This document shows, one piece after another, positions 16,301 to 27,639 of a DNA stretch of 64,000 nt. The stretch comes from Istiophorus platypterus (lineage: Eukaryota; Chordata; Actinopteri; Istiophoriformes; Istiophoridae). The stretch is taken from NCBI GenBank assembly GCA_016859345.1, contig CM029129.1:16224060-16288059 (forward strand), given 5' to 3'. Numbering within the stretch: the first letter of the stretch is position 1; each line of letters starts with the position of its first letter. A program made the translations under genes and the position numbers. The notes below the pieces were generated by a model. The model did not search any database and was not told the origin of the DNA. It worked only from the letters and a program-made list of their open reading frames with translations.

Positions 16301-19300
16301 AGTCACATTTCTGAAGCCCTTCATCAAATTTACTTTTCTCGCCCTTTACTTTAATCTTCAGGGGATAAAACAGCATAGTCCAGCCGCCTATGTGTTGAAC
16401 AAGACTGTACCAAAGCATCGTCTGCCAGCAGCAGCTGGGACCACAGCTACAACCAAGCTGGACAGCCTTAACCCAAACACGGACCCTGTCACTGTACGTT
16501 TTACTCTGTATGCATTTGTGTGAGTGTGTCAGGTGATGCCAGACCTGAGTAAGATAGTTTTTTCAAATAAATATTTTTTTTTAACAGGCTTGGAAAACCA
16601 CACTTACAGAAATCTTCAGAAGCATACAAATAATGTCAGGCATGTTGTGTTTCTCTGAAAAGTTGATTAAGTTGACCAAATTACATGGCTCTGTGAGGCT
16701 ATATTGCCAATGAAATCAAACTAAAAATATCAGTTGTTAATTTACATGGATAGCTAATTTTAATCTCACTTTCATATTTCAGTTGATACGCCAGAATTGT
16801 GAAACTATAAGCCTCAGAATATCAGAGACATGAAGTAATCATTTGCTTGCAGGCACCCTGCGATGTGACATTGACTTATGAGCTCTTGGTATTTAACAGT
16901 GCATTTCTGTTTGTGTCTATGTCTGCTGCTGTCTATAATCTCATTATGATGGCCTAAATATGTGTCTCTGCCCCCCCCCGGCACTTAGGTGGCACCTGCA
17001 CTTACAAACACCCAAAAGGGCCCCTACACTTCCACACCTCTCAAGTCGTCTTCAAAAAGCCTTGGGAAAACGGGAAAGGCACTAGAAGCACAGGAAGTTC
17101 TCAAGAAGAAACAGGCATGTGGCTTAATTTTTATAATTTATATTTTGATTGTTATGGATATAACAGAGCTAGGATTAGCGTTTTTTTTTCTTGCACAGGG
17201 CCACTACTGACAGACAGAGAAAATGTCCACTGATATCAGTGTGTTTTCCACCTCTTTGAATATATATTTATTCATTGTTGTTGTGTTGTTTTTTTTAGGA
17301 GGCATTAAAACTCCAACAGGACATGACAAAGAAGAAGCAAGAGATGCTAAAGAAACAGATTGAGTGTCAGAAGGTAAGACTGGCAACTCTTGCTGAGGTC
17401 TTCTACTCATCCTTCTATTTCCTGTGTTCTGTCCTTGCCTTGTATTTCTCTCATCTTAATGAACTCTACCCACTCTGTCTTGCTGTTGTTCTTCCTCGTC
17501 CAGGCCTTGATAAACCGTCTGGAGAAGAACCGAGGGATGAAACCAGAGGAGAGAGCCAACATAATGAAGACCCTGAAGGAGCTGACGGACAAGATCACCC
17601 AGCTGCAGAATGAAATGAATCCTGCCTCCCAGGTCTCCAGCACCAAACCCAACAACAGCCAGACCAAGACCAAGACTGATGTAAGTTTGGGCCCTCTTGG
17701 CTGGGAACACGACAGAGTGGATCCTCTTGTTTAAGGAGAGAAAAATATTGTGCTACCTTTCATATGCAGCATAGTGACTGAAACTGCTTAAACTGTCGGA
17801 AAAAAGGGTGGGTAGATTTTAGCATTCAGGATATCATCCTTTCATTGATGACAGAGGTTGAACAAAGGTTAATCTGATTATGTTTATTCTCTGCATAATA
17901 TGTAAACCAAGGTCATGTACTTGGTCTTTTTTTTCACAATTTCTAATTTTCCACAACATTTTACCAACCAGGCCCAAAAGGAATTGCTGGATGCAGAGCT
18001 GGACTTTCACAAGAAGATGAGCTCTGGAGAGGACACAACAGACCTCAAGAGAAAACTGGGGCAGCTACAGGTGGAGGTAATACACATCCAAACACATACA
18101 CATGGTAATAAAACACAGACTAAAGATCTGAAAAGATAGCTAAAACTACTACAAACATGACTCATCAGGATTTTTTCTTGAGTGCTGACGTTGACATTGC
18201 GATGCCAAGAAATGCTATGGAGGAATTCAATAGATAAGATAGTGGCCACATGTATAACTCAGCACTGACTGATTGTATACAAGAGAAAAGTAACACGATT
18301 ATCAAAATAACTTTTTACAAGTACAGGATCAAAAGCAGTTCTGCAAAGGGAGGAAACAAAAAATATTCACACAATGTCTAAAGTCACTACCAATGAAATC
18401 AATTAAGCAAACTTTTTGATCCCTCTGAGAGGATTAATAATACAAAAAAAAATCCTCAGATTTTAGTTGTTTTTTTTTCCCACAGTCAATTTCATGTTAT
18501 AGTAATTGTAGTGGGAAAACCGTATTCAGATCTGGTCCAGAAAAAAATTGTAAATTATAGAAGCTTTACTGAAAGGAAGTGTGTGTGACTGCTATGTATT
18601 AGCAGTGATGCAGATTGGCACATCATTGTAATGGCCTTACAATCATATGAAATCTCAGTGACGCTTATGTAATACTTGAGTCTGAATGGGAGCTTTAAAA
18701 CACTTCTGCATCAGTCTTTAATTTGTACTATGGCATATAACTCAGGTCACTGTAATGAGCTATGTCACATTTTATCATTGTGCAGTACACATTTTGAGAT
18801 TTGATTGGATGTTGTACTCTATAAAGCTGCTTATTTATATATCCAATGGGAATGATTGTGCCTCCATAGACCTTAATGCATTATATAACTCATAAATTGT
18901 AGTATATCATCATAATGATTTTATGTAGTTAATCAGTTTATAATATTTAGCTTTTTGAAATATCAGTGGAAATAAAGTTGTGTACTGTAACTGTGATAGA
19001 AATGCAGTTGATCTCTCTGAGATTTTTAAAATGAAATCAGAGAACTCAGTTGCAACTATAATGATTTATACACAATTTTCTTATTAATCGATTTAGTGGC
19101 TTTAAAACTGTTAGATGAGCTATAAATTAAAACTGTCCTTATAAGTTACAAGTTAAGTTAGATATATGCTCATTTTATGAAAATGCAGGAATCTACATTA
19201 TATTACACAGGTATTAATATATGATCTGTATGTGAGTTACAAATGAGCAAAAAAAAGTATTGACTAAGAGGAAGAAGATGTAGGCAAGACAATATGCAAT

Positions 19301-22284
19301 CACACAGCTTTTCTTTGCTTGAATTGAAGTTCAAGCTTACAGTGTTATTTTTATCAAATCAGGCCCAAAGCACACACACAAACTGATGAGGTCGGCTGTG
19401 TCACAAGATCAGCCTAACACAAGCAGAACTTTTGTTAGTAACACCCTGGCTACGATGTTTTTTTCCCCCCTCTACCCCTGTGGGTCCTAAATTAGCTAGT
19501 TGTTTAAAAATACATATTCCCCCAATCCATCCAAACCCAACCCTCCTTCTGCACATTAACTGCAGCCACTTAAGCAAGCCCAGAGGAACAGCAGCTAACG
19601 AAGTCAAATCAGACACAGGTCCTACACTGATGGAGGCCCATCTCATTAAAGTTTGAGCCGCTGATCCTTGTAAGAAAGTCGCAGGATGACAATTAGAGGG
19701 AGAAGTGAGGGAGGGACAAATGGAAGAGAGTGGTTGTGAGGTTGTGGAGTGGTTAGGAAGCGAGGAGATGTCACTTTAAAAATGGAGGAGTGACAACTAA
19801 TGGTAAAGGGCAGAGTGTGACAGGAGGAGACGAGAGTCAAGCGTGTAGGGAGTATTTCACAGCAATGAAGATTAGGGAAATGTGCTATATTTTGCCTATG
19901 CTGTATGAGATTTTTATAGTGATTTCCCAATAACTTGTTTACTGTTTGAATTAAGATTTGATTATTGTTATGCTAGATCTTTCTTAGGAACTTGATAAAT
20001 AAACATACTGTAGTTTCCTGGCATGTTTGTATTCTCATCACAAGTGACAACACAGCATCAAGTTGCACAGTGTAGTTGGGTTTTCTACATCTGTTCATAA
20101 TGATTTTTTTAACAAAGCCAGGTGGCACCCATATTTTCTTGTCCATGTGTACTGAAACGAGCAGAAGCCAGTCAGTTGCTTTATAACGTTATACCTGCTG
20201 GTCTGTCCTCCTTTAGGCAACACGGTTGGGTCTGATCCGGCCTCCAACGGGTCGAGGTCGGGGTCGAGGGAAGATGGCGCTGGAGCCCGGTTCGATGCAC
20301 GTGGGCCGTGGCAGGGGCCGAAGCCGGGATATGATGGTTCGAGGTGGGGCTGTGAATCGTATGGTGGTGGACCACAGACCCAGAGCCCTGGCTATTTTGG
20401 GGGTCACTCAGGAGGAGAAGGAAGAGCTAATGCCACACTTTGTGGTGAGGACTGTGTAACACTTTTTTTGAATGATTTAGAGTTATCTGATAAACTGTTG
20501 CACAGAGATTTTAGATTATTATTGAACAGTCACACTGAAATTCACACTAACCTTTTTTTTTTTTTTTTTTAACCTAGAAATTTGGGGAGATTGAAGATCT
20601 CCGTGACCAAGATGCTAACAGTGTCGTCATGACCTTTAAAACAAGAAGTGAAGCAGAGAATGTAAGTCGCATGACTCAGAGTCAGACCAATCTGTTTCTG
20701 CCTTTTTCTTACCGTCTTTCATTTTTTCCTTTCTCTAATTACTGAAATGGTCAAGTAAAAATAGGTTTTTGGTTTCACTGGTACAAAATCAGTGTAAGTT
20801 GTAAGTATAACCTCAACTTTCCTCCTGTTCTGTTTTCTAGGCAGCTAACCAGGGAGCTAAGTTCAAGGGCCGAGTGCTTCAGATTTCCTGGTACAAGCCC
20901 AAGACACCCTCTGTTACAACAGAGCCAGAGGAGGAAGAGGCTAAAGATGAGGACAATAAGGTATTACAAACAAACTGGAATTTGATTTGAAACAAAGCTT
21001 TATGTGTTATTTCTCATTAGAATGCAGTATAGTCACCTAGAAACCAGGAAGGAAGCACATGTACAGTATAAGTTGAAATTTTAAGTGGGGACACTAGAAA
21101 GTTTTAGGTATATTAACAGATTTTACTTGCTCATTTCTTTCCAGTGCTTCTAAATTTTTCACTGCAGGTCCCGATGGAAAATCAGGGCAAGCCTCTCAGT
21201 ACTAAGAGCATCTTAGCCCTTTGAGTAAAACTGCATTACTGTCAAATGAAATCCTCATGCTGTATTTTCATGTTTTGAGCTGTGTTTTTGAGGTTGCGCT
21301 CTTCCTTGTGCGCGAGTAAGTTTTATGTCGTCAGGGCCAATCCCATCACTTAAATATGCATTTTTATCATTTTCTATCAGTCTTTTGATACTTACTCTGA
21401 AAATATGTCTTAATGCAAGGTTTGGAATTCATCGATTTGAAGAGTCCCCCCGACTGCTGATCCACTCAGACCCTCGAAGGCCTTCTCCTTTCAATCCGAT
21501 CTTTTCTGATATAATTTTCCTGCTTTGTGAAGTGTGTGGGTCATCATTTATGAAATATCATAGAGAAAACCAGAGTAGCCCATGATGCTGCCAATCCTCA
21601 CTTCCGTTTGTGCTGGAAAATTCCCAGAGTCTAATGAAATCAAGTACGACAAACCCTGCAAAAAACCTTATAATGTTCTTTTTTGTTGTCACTGTCATTG
21701 AGGTGTTGTATTGTGCTATATTGAAAGTGTTTATTGCCATTTACATGAAGGCAACAGTATGTTAGAAACAGATTGTAGGAAGGTTAATTTTACATGCAGT
21801 TAAAATCAAGAAACCCTAAAAAATCCAAACACCTCCAATACATCATTTTTCCCTCAAATATACATGGCTGTGGTTTCTAAAAGACAACAGAAGCAACTAG
21901 TTTGCCAGGTTGCACAATGGTGCACAGTAACAGAATTGCACAGCTGCACATAGTTTAGAACGTCTCACTTGTGAGGCAGCATTGACACAATGATCTTGAT
22001 GACCACTGATTCTGTCGGACCAAAATCCCCCTGATCTGTGAGGCAGAAAATGTGACACAACACAAATAAACCAACAGCAAACCCATCAAATTTTCAGGAA
22101 TCATTCCGATGTCAGAAACACATAAAGCTAAATACAATGTTTTTGTTTCTTGTTTTTGTTTTTGTTTTTTTTATTCTAACAGAAGGAAGCTAGCTCTTAT
22201 TTGCCTGGTGAGGAAGAGGAAGAGGAGGAGGAGGAGGATGACGACGAAGATGACGAGTGTGAGAGTCGATCGTGGAGACGGTGA
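4479..22284 (+). CDS. rbm27: RNA-binding motif protein 27, complete (21 exons, 1053 aa)
   Basis: Nuclear RNA-binding protein; with its paralog RBM26 it acts in RNA surveillance linked to the poly(A) tail exosome targeting machinery (family knowledge). Exons: 4479-4537, 5891-6009, 7773-7900, 8240-8319, 9236-9441, 9932-10243, 10836-11063, 12138-12329, 13371-13517, 13657-13810, 14679-14832, 16011-16244, 16362-16493, 16989-17114, 17299-17373, 17504-17680, 17972-18076, 20217-20444, 20578-20661, 20841-20960, 22183-22284. They sum to 3162 nt in one frame. Residues 1-75 form the PWI-like N terminus (ALKSWLAKLLEP), about 103-198 an Arg/Ser-rich tract, and 297-316 a CCCH finger. Proline-rich stretches follow. 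RRM1 spans about 561-635, a Lys/Glu coiled coil about 745-835, GRG repeats about 883-925 and a second, degenerate RRM about 933-1000. The tail is acidic and ends in ESRSWRR. Human RBM27 has about the same length. The neighbours lars1 and pou4f3 favour rbm27 over rbm26. Confidence 0.97.
9236..9441 (+). CDS. rbm27: rbm27 exon 5, Arg/Ser-rich region
   Basis: The exon encodes alternating charged and RS dipeptides, for example RGRSYSRSRSRSRSGSRG, as in SR-like splicing and export proteins. It begins by completing an Arg codon from exon 4 and ends in phase 1 at GAG/gtaaga. Its repetitive GC-rich sequence opens long shadow frames on both strands, including a 195-codon minus frame at 9153-9740. Confidence 0.9.
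9932..11063 (+). CDS. rbm27: rbm27 exons 6-7 forming the CCCH zinc finger
   Basis: Exon 6 (9932-10243) ends RCRDYD plus one base. Exon 7 (10836-11063) continues EKGFCVRGDLCPFDHGND. The join makes a C-x8-C-x5-C-x3-H finger with C297, C306, C312 and H316, so the intron splits the finger in two. Exon 6 also carries a Ser/Pro low-complexity stretch, and exon 7 runs into proline-rich sequence. Finger spacing is canonical for RNA-binding CCCH domains. Confidence 0.93.
12138..12329 (+). CDS. rbm27: rbm27 exon 8 with a polyproline tract from (CCT)n
   Basis: Exon 8 encodes a Pro-rich linker with an uninterrupted run of about 13 prolines, built almost entirely from CCT/CCA codons around 12239-12281, followed by SSSS. 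A coding trinucleotide array of this kind usually varies in length between individuals and species. The exon ends GAG-T/gtaagc, phase 1. Confidence 0.9.
13265..13352 (+). repeat. (TG)n microsatellite abutting the rbm27 exon 9 acceptor
   Basis: A TG array interrupted by CG and CC ends only 18 nt before exon 9 (first base 13371). The remaining acceptor sequence, ctatttttatgaattag, is a short and weak polypyrimidine tract. The transcribed strand carries UG repeats, the preferred ligand of TDP-43. See the findings. Confidence 0.95.
14679..16244 (+). CDS. rbm27: rbm27 exons 11-12 encoding RRM1
   Basis: Exon 11 (14679-14832) supplies TKLEVRKIPRELNNITKLNE and HFSKFGTIVNIQ. Exon 12 (16011-16244) supplies VVFGGDPEAALIQYTKNEEA and the beta4 strand NNRFIRVYWH. 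The intron between them holds an inverted-repeat mobile element (15131-15732). After RRM1 comes a Gln/Ser-rich linker. Confidence 0.94.
15131..15732. mobile_element. Non-autonomous DNA transposon with terminal inverted repeats
   Basis: A 21-bp left end starting CTTGGGTGATCTG (15131-15151) has an inverted partner at 15712-15732, matching at 18 of 21 positions. The roughly 600-bp insert sits wholly inside rbm27 intron 11. A further partial copy of the end sequence lies near 15220-15233. No transposase frame is visible, so this is MITE-like. I cannot assign the superfamily without a library search, and no clear target-site duplication could be fixed by eye. Confidence 0.6.
17115..17298 (+). other. 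rbm27: rbm27 intron 14, GC-AG class
   Basis: Exon 14 ends in KKKQ at AAACAG and the next bases are gcatgt, so the donor is GC rather than GT. The acceptor is ttttttag. Using the nearest GT instead (17119) would add GCAT and then read T/GA, an immediate stop, when joined to exon 15. Conservation of the KKKQ-EALKLQQ junction with human RBM27 supports the GC donor. Confidence 0.88.
20217..20960 (+). CDS. rbm27: rbm27 exons 18-20: GRG repeats and second RRM
   Basis: Exon 18 (20217-20444) carries TGRGRGRGKM and VGRGRGRSRD, RGG/GRG-type RNA-binding repeats, then VVDHRPRALAILGVTQEEKE. Exons 19 (20578-20661) and 20 (20841-20960) complete an RRM: VKFGEIEDLRDQDANSVVM, TFKTRSEAENAANQGAKF and RVLQISWYKP. 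The RNP motifs are weak. All three exons are phase 0 at both ends. Confidence 0.92.
21168..21224 (+). other. rbm27: Possible alternative terminal exon of rbm27
   Basis: A good acceptor, a pyrimidine-rich stretch then actgcag at 21161-21167, is followed by 18 codons in the frame of exon 20 (starting VPMENQGKPLSTK) and a TGA at 21222. Splicing exon 20 here would replace the acidic ESRSWRR tail with a short neutral one. I do not know of such an isoform, and the frame is short enough to occur by chance. Confidence 0.25.
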
Positions 22285-23356
22285 AAGCACTGTGATATTC
22301 GTCATTACCTGCTCCTCAGCAAAATCAGTGGTTATTTTTCCTCACGTGCAGATAAAATCAATACAACAGAACTCACATTTTTTTTTTCCTTTCCAGTATT
22401 TTCAGACTAAGTAATTTTAGACTCTAATCAAAGTAAAAACATCTTTACTTTATTGTACATCAGAAGAAGTTTAGGGGTTCGACAGTTTTTGTATCCCTCA
22501 ACTAAACAATTATTTAAAACATCTCACTTTTGCTGAGAAAGATAAATGTTAAGTTGTTCTTATAGATAGAAAACCTATGTAAGTTTCCGTGTGCTTACCA
22601 GATGATTAATATCAGTAATGCACAACATTTGTGTCTACTGTGAATAGGTATTTTTATACATACTGTATTTAAGCTCTTTTCTCACCAGTTTTTGAAAAAT
22701 CTTGTCCTCCGTTCACGGACAGCCATTCCATCACCAATAGATCTTTCTCTGTCACTACCAGAGAGATATTTATTTATTTTCTCACCACAGAAATGCACCG
22801 TGCCGTACCTGTATTGGCACAGTTTGGTATGGTTTTCAATTTAACTTTTTCACAAGTTTGTTTTTGGCATGGGTAAGCCCAAAATGTTAAAGGTTTCAAA
22901 TATTTTTGACACTGGCATGAATACGTGCTAGTCTGTGCATGTTGTACTCCTAAACAAACAGGGCCACCTCTTCCCAGCACTCAAAGGTGCTGATACTGTA
23001 CCATGACCACATTGGAGCCAGTGCAGGTACAGAAGGATACCAGTGCAATAGAAAAACTAAAACGATGTTTACAAATTGCCATGTCCATGCACGTCAGATA
23101 CAGTCCCGAAGTAAATATTGAAATTGCTCCCACCTTTGTTTTGTTATTCATTCTATGTCGAGTGCCACTCTGTATAAATACAAACACCCACATGGTTGTT
23201 CTACATTTTCGTAGAGTGTGTAACATTTTTCACTTGTTTAATTCTGTCACCTGGTCGTCCACATGACCCAATAGGACAAGGATCAGAACACCCATTTCAA
23301 AAATGTGAGATCCATAGACAGGTGTCTGAATGTAATACTGAGTTGATTTTAGGATG

Positions 23357-23580
23357 AAATATATGTAGGTATGTATATGTGTATGTATATGTATATGTAT
23401 ATGTGTGTATATATATTTATGTGTATGTATATGTATATATGTATGTGTATATATGTATGTATATATATGTATATACACATGTATATACATATATGTATAT
23501 ATGTATATACACATATGTATATATACACATATGTATATGCACATATACGTATATACACATATATGTATATATATATATAT
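23357..23580. repeat. TATG/TATA/TACA microsatellite array
   Basis: Over 200 bp of alternating purine-pyrimidine DNA, mainly (TATG)n, (TATA)n and (CACATA)n. The array opens many meaningless reading frames on both strands. It lies in the presumed rbm27 3' UTR. Confidence 0.95.
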
Positions 23581-24582
23581 AAATTAATTTCTTTGCCTTA
23601 CACAATCAGCAGATGGCTGAATTTTTACAAGATTTGTGATTTACTTTTGTAAAATTTGTAAATGCTTGAAAGAGAAATTACTGTTGTACTTTTTTTTTTT
23701 TTTTTTTGAGTTTGTTTTTCCGTCATTTTAAATTAATGACAAGGTTGTGTCAGGTAGAAAAGTTGAAGCAAGAGTGCATAGTGTCTCTGCTTATTGGTAA
23801 GAATTTTGCATTTGTGACCAGTTCAGTTGTTGTTTCACTAAATTTGTCATCGAAGTAGCACGTTTCTTTTAAAGAAACTTTCGGAGCTGCTGTGATCTGT
23901 GGAAAACACAGCTTTGCCTGTATCTGAATATTGCCAGACAAAGCTCTAAACCCACTCTACAAATGCAACCACGACATGCACCTTTCATGACAAAAAGTTT
24001 TATATTGTGTTTTGCCTTCACGTATACTGTATTTCAGAATCCTCAGGGTGGGAGGAATGAAATTCATTAAGGTCATTAGGAAATGTGCTGATTTCAGGAT
24101 AATACATCTTTGACAGTCAAAATTTTTACTTTTGTTGCTTCCCTTAAACATAACTATGTTTACATGCAGCCTAATGAAGTGTTGTTTGATGTATGCTTAT
24201 CAGAACCCGACTAAACTGATCATATCCAGTAACTAGTCAGATTGAAGCACCACAAAAATGGTCAGATATTAAATTATGTAGCAGTCTCACTCATTTCCAC
24301 AGTCATGCAGGCAGAAATCTGCATGTAAGTATACATACAGATTTATGCCTGTGATTAAAGTCAGTAAGAAATAATTTCCTCCCACCTACAACGTTGACAC
24401 AGTTCTTGTTTGGATTGCATATCTCACAGTTGTTTAATTACTCAGAAGCCTCCTGCCATTGACTTTATTGTACTATTAAAACCTTAGAGTTTATGTTTTC
24501 ACCTTCACCCTCACTATGTCAGTCAAAAAGAGTTTTGGTTGTGCAGTGGAAAGCTGAAGTTTTTCCCTTTGCACTGTGTACT

Positions 24583-24590
24583 TTATGATT

Positions 24591-24654
<64 letters not shown>

Positions 24655-24662
24655 AATCATAA
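24583..24662. repeat. Perfect 80-bp palindrome with an (AT)n core
   Basis: TTATGATTTTTC at 24583-24594 is the exact reverse complement of GAAAAATCATAA at 24651-24662. The 56 bp between them are pure AT dinucleotides. The whole block is self-complementary and could extrude as a cruciform, or form a hairpin in the rbm27 3' UTR. Confidence 0.93.
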
Positions 24663-24941
24663 GTAAAATTAGTTTGTGTGAGGTCACTGGCAGTTTTAAA
24701 GGATGAACCTATACTGGCAGGATTCTTGTCTAAGTGAGGATTCAGAAAAGGTCTCTCTCCCACTTTTTGTACTATCTTCTGTATGCTACTATCACACAAT
24801 AGTGTAAAAAATGTAAAATGTTTATTGGATAATAGTTTTGGATTTGTTACTGTTTATATTTGCAGGATGTGGATGTATTTTCTTCATGTATTTTGTTTGT
24901 AAAAAATGGATTTCTAATTTACAAGCATGTTTGCTTTTGCC

Positions 24942-24947
24942 AATAAA
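24942..24947 (+). terminator. rbm27: Candidate rbm27 polyadenylation signal AATAAA
   Basis: AATAAA is followed within 20 nt by GGAGGAATGGGGTGCTTG, a plausible G/U-rich downstream element. It is the best match on the plus strand between the rbm27 stop and the next gene. This is a sequence pattern only. Confidence 0.45.
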
Positions 24948-24965
24948 GATGGAGGAATGGGGTGC

Positions 24966-26421
24966 TTGTAAGATGATCAAAAAAGAAGGAAAAAAAACAA
25001 TTTGAATTGGAACTTGGAGGGGGGAAAAGAGAACATTTTGAGTTAAAGAAAGAAAATTGAACAAAAAAAAGACATGAATATTGGCAAGGGGTGGGAAAAA
25101 AAATCAAGCAAAAGCATTCCAGAAAATATTACCTTAAACTCTTGTGTGTGCTCCTTCATTTTGCATGTTAGGGGATGCTAAAGGGGGTAGAAGAAGTACT
25201 GCAATGTTATACAGTATGTCAGTATCGGTTACCAGTAACAGTACTGGCATTTTAAATACTAAATAACTGCACAAGTATCTATCATTTTTCTTGAAATCAT
25301 TACTGATACAGCCAAATATATTTTTATAAGTTGAAAAGGAACCACTTGTGACAAATTTAGGTATAAATGTATAGAAAAGTTAATCAATTTTATGACACGA
25401 CTAACGGAGGCCACAGCACTAGACGCAAGGTGTCCTAATATATGAAAATAAATTTGTCTGAATTGTTATTTTCATATAATAAGACACATTGGAGTGAATT
25501 ATTGCACTTCTATCACTTACCACGTACAAAAAGTGAAGCTGAATTCAAATTTGCAATCGTGTAAATGTTTGTATGGTTTCTGTTTAACTCATGGCTCATT
25601 TCTTCGCCTTCAGCCGATCAGAAACATGTCCAGGACATAATAAAATTTTCCCAATAATCACTTCAGGTCTCCACATTTTCCTCAAAAACACAGTCAGGTT
25701 ACACAGTCATTAAATTGAACTGATTTAATTGTATATTATCCAGGTTTTAGAACTAGAGCCTATTTGATAGGGCAAATCTAACTGGATAGTAAATATAATT
25801 CAGTATCTCTGATTATGTGCAAGTTTTCGACAAAAACCCAATCATTAATCACCAACATTCAGTCTGACAAATACCACAGAACATATCCGGTCTCATCACA
25901 GTAAAGACTGTGACCTCTGACTCTCAGTTTAATTACAGCACCCAGTGGCTATGACATTAAAATATAACTAAATAAAGCATGAGCATTTCTTACTTTAGGA
26001 AGTCAGGTGAAAACACTTAGAGTCGGTTTAGGTTAATGCAAGAACATTTGGCTCTCCCGAGGGGATGAGATTTCAGAGTTGGGGCCTGGATGACGCACCA
26101 TTGCTGACAGATCCTTTGGCGTTCTGCTGACTGGGAGGTAAGGAACCAACAGTGGTAGGACTGGGCTCTATGGAGGCCAATTCCTGGCATTATATATATC
26201 AGGCCATTAATACCTGATATAGGTATAAACATATATTATTTTAAAAACAATAGAAATATTTTGACAAAAATGAGAGTGTCGGTTCATAAATACAGTGATA
26301 TAGGGAAATAATAACATGACATTTAAGAAATGATGAGTCAAAATTACAGAACTTCTACAGTATATTGCTTTAGTAAGTAAAGTTATAAGATTGTCTCTAA
26401 TTGTGAGAGTCATGATATTCA

Positions 26422-26516
<95 letters not shown>

Positions 26517-27600
26517 TTGTTTTTAAAACTCCTTACTTTTTTTGTGTCTGATGGCTATGGCCTTCCACAGGACTCACTACAATGCTGTTAGGTGGACTTA
26601 GGTGGCGATGGCATTTTAATATTTTTAACTTGTGAAATATGTGGAAGAAATGTATACAGTCAAATATTATGGTAAAATATCATTGTATGAATAGACAACC
26701 ATGTAAGTAGATGTTAAATATCAGATGCAAACATAAATAAAGCACACTCAGATTTTACAATGATTCGTTAAAAAAAGAAAAGATGATATAGACTACAAAT
26801 TAAAAAAATATATATTTTTCATCAAGTGAATCTCTGTGCATGACTTTGATTTTCAGTATTATCATCAAAAGTACGATGCTGACTGGTAGAAAACTGAAGT
26901 TTTTATTGAAATTACTCATCGCTATGGGTAAAGGAATGAATGCTGCGACAGTAGTTAGCTGATCTGCAGGAGTAGAGCTGCAGCTGCATGCAGGCCACAA
27001 ATATGACAACACTTCATAAAACATGTCAGATGCAATCTACAGTGTTATAAGAGAAGAGATGACAGAGTTGTAAACAATGACCAGTAAATTATTAATATCA
27101 CCAGCTATATAACAGCTATTAAGAAAAAAAGGGGAGGGGGTGAGAAAGGAGACCTCATGCTTTATTCAGACTCATATCTTAGAAATTCAGTGGGATCCAT
27201 AAGCACAGCTCTCTGACAGCTTCTCACATGTGCCCCCCCCCTTTTTTTGTCATAAGCATAGAAAGATTATATTAAGGCTAAAAAGTTACTGTTCACATTT
27301 GCACTTCCCAGCTAGAAAATCAAAGGTCTGCTAAATCTAATCATTCAATCTATAACTGAAGATATCAACCAAAACAAAACAACAACAAAAAAAAAATAAA
27401 TAAAACTTTAAAAGGTTTAAAGACATCCCCATCACTCTGTGTTGGCTTTTGTGAATGCAGGAATCAGAGCAAAGTCTACATTTTATGTTTTGGGGGTTTT
27501 TTTGGTTTTCTTTTTCTCCCTCATCCACATGCAAGTAGTAAACCTGCAACAGGTTTGCATGGTGAGAAAAGACCTCGGCTGTTTTAATCTGTGTAATGAA
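24966..27600. other. AT-rich intergenic DNA between rbm27 and pou4f3
   Basis: No reading frame here resembles a known protein, and the frames seen are short and AT-driven. Apart from the (AT)n run at 26424-26513 and small homopolymer runs, I see nothing to annotate. Upstream enhancers of pou4f3 could lie here, but nothing in the sequence singles one out. Confidence 0.6.
26424..26513. repeat. Interrupted (AT)n microsatellite
   Basis: Two AT dinucleotide runs separated by ctac at about 26459. It lies in the intergenic stretch between rbm27 and pou4f3. Confidence 0.9.
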
Positions 27601-27639
27601 TAAGAACAAATGCCAGCGTGGTAATGGATGCCTGCCACC

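Larger units (their letters stand above)
22285..24965 (+). other. rbm27: Probable long 3' UTR of rbm27
   Basis: No coding sequence follows the TGA at 22284. The first well-formed AATAAA with GU-rich sequence after it is at 24942-24947, so the UTR may be about 2.7 kb, similar in scale to mammalian RBM27. It contains the TATG/TATA array (23357-23580), a T-run (23691-23707) and the AT-cored palindrome (24583-24662). Earlier ATTAAA variants near 24354 and 24474 could give shorter forms. Confidence 0.5.

Noticed and set aside
23230..23652. Several overlapping Tyr/Ile/Met/His-rich frames on both strands
   Set aside because: All are translations of the TATG/TATA/CACATA microsatellite.
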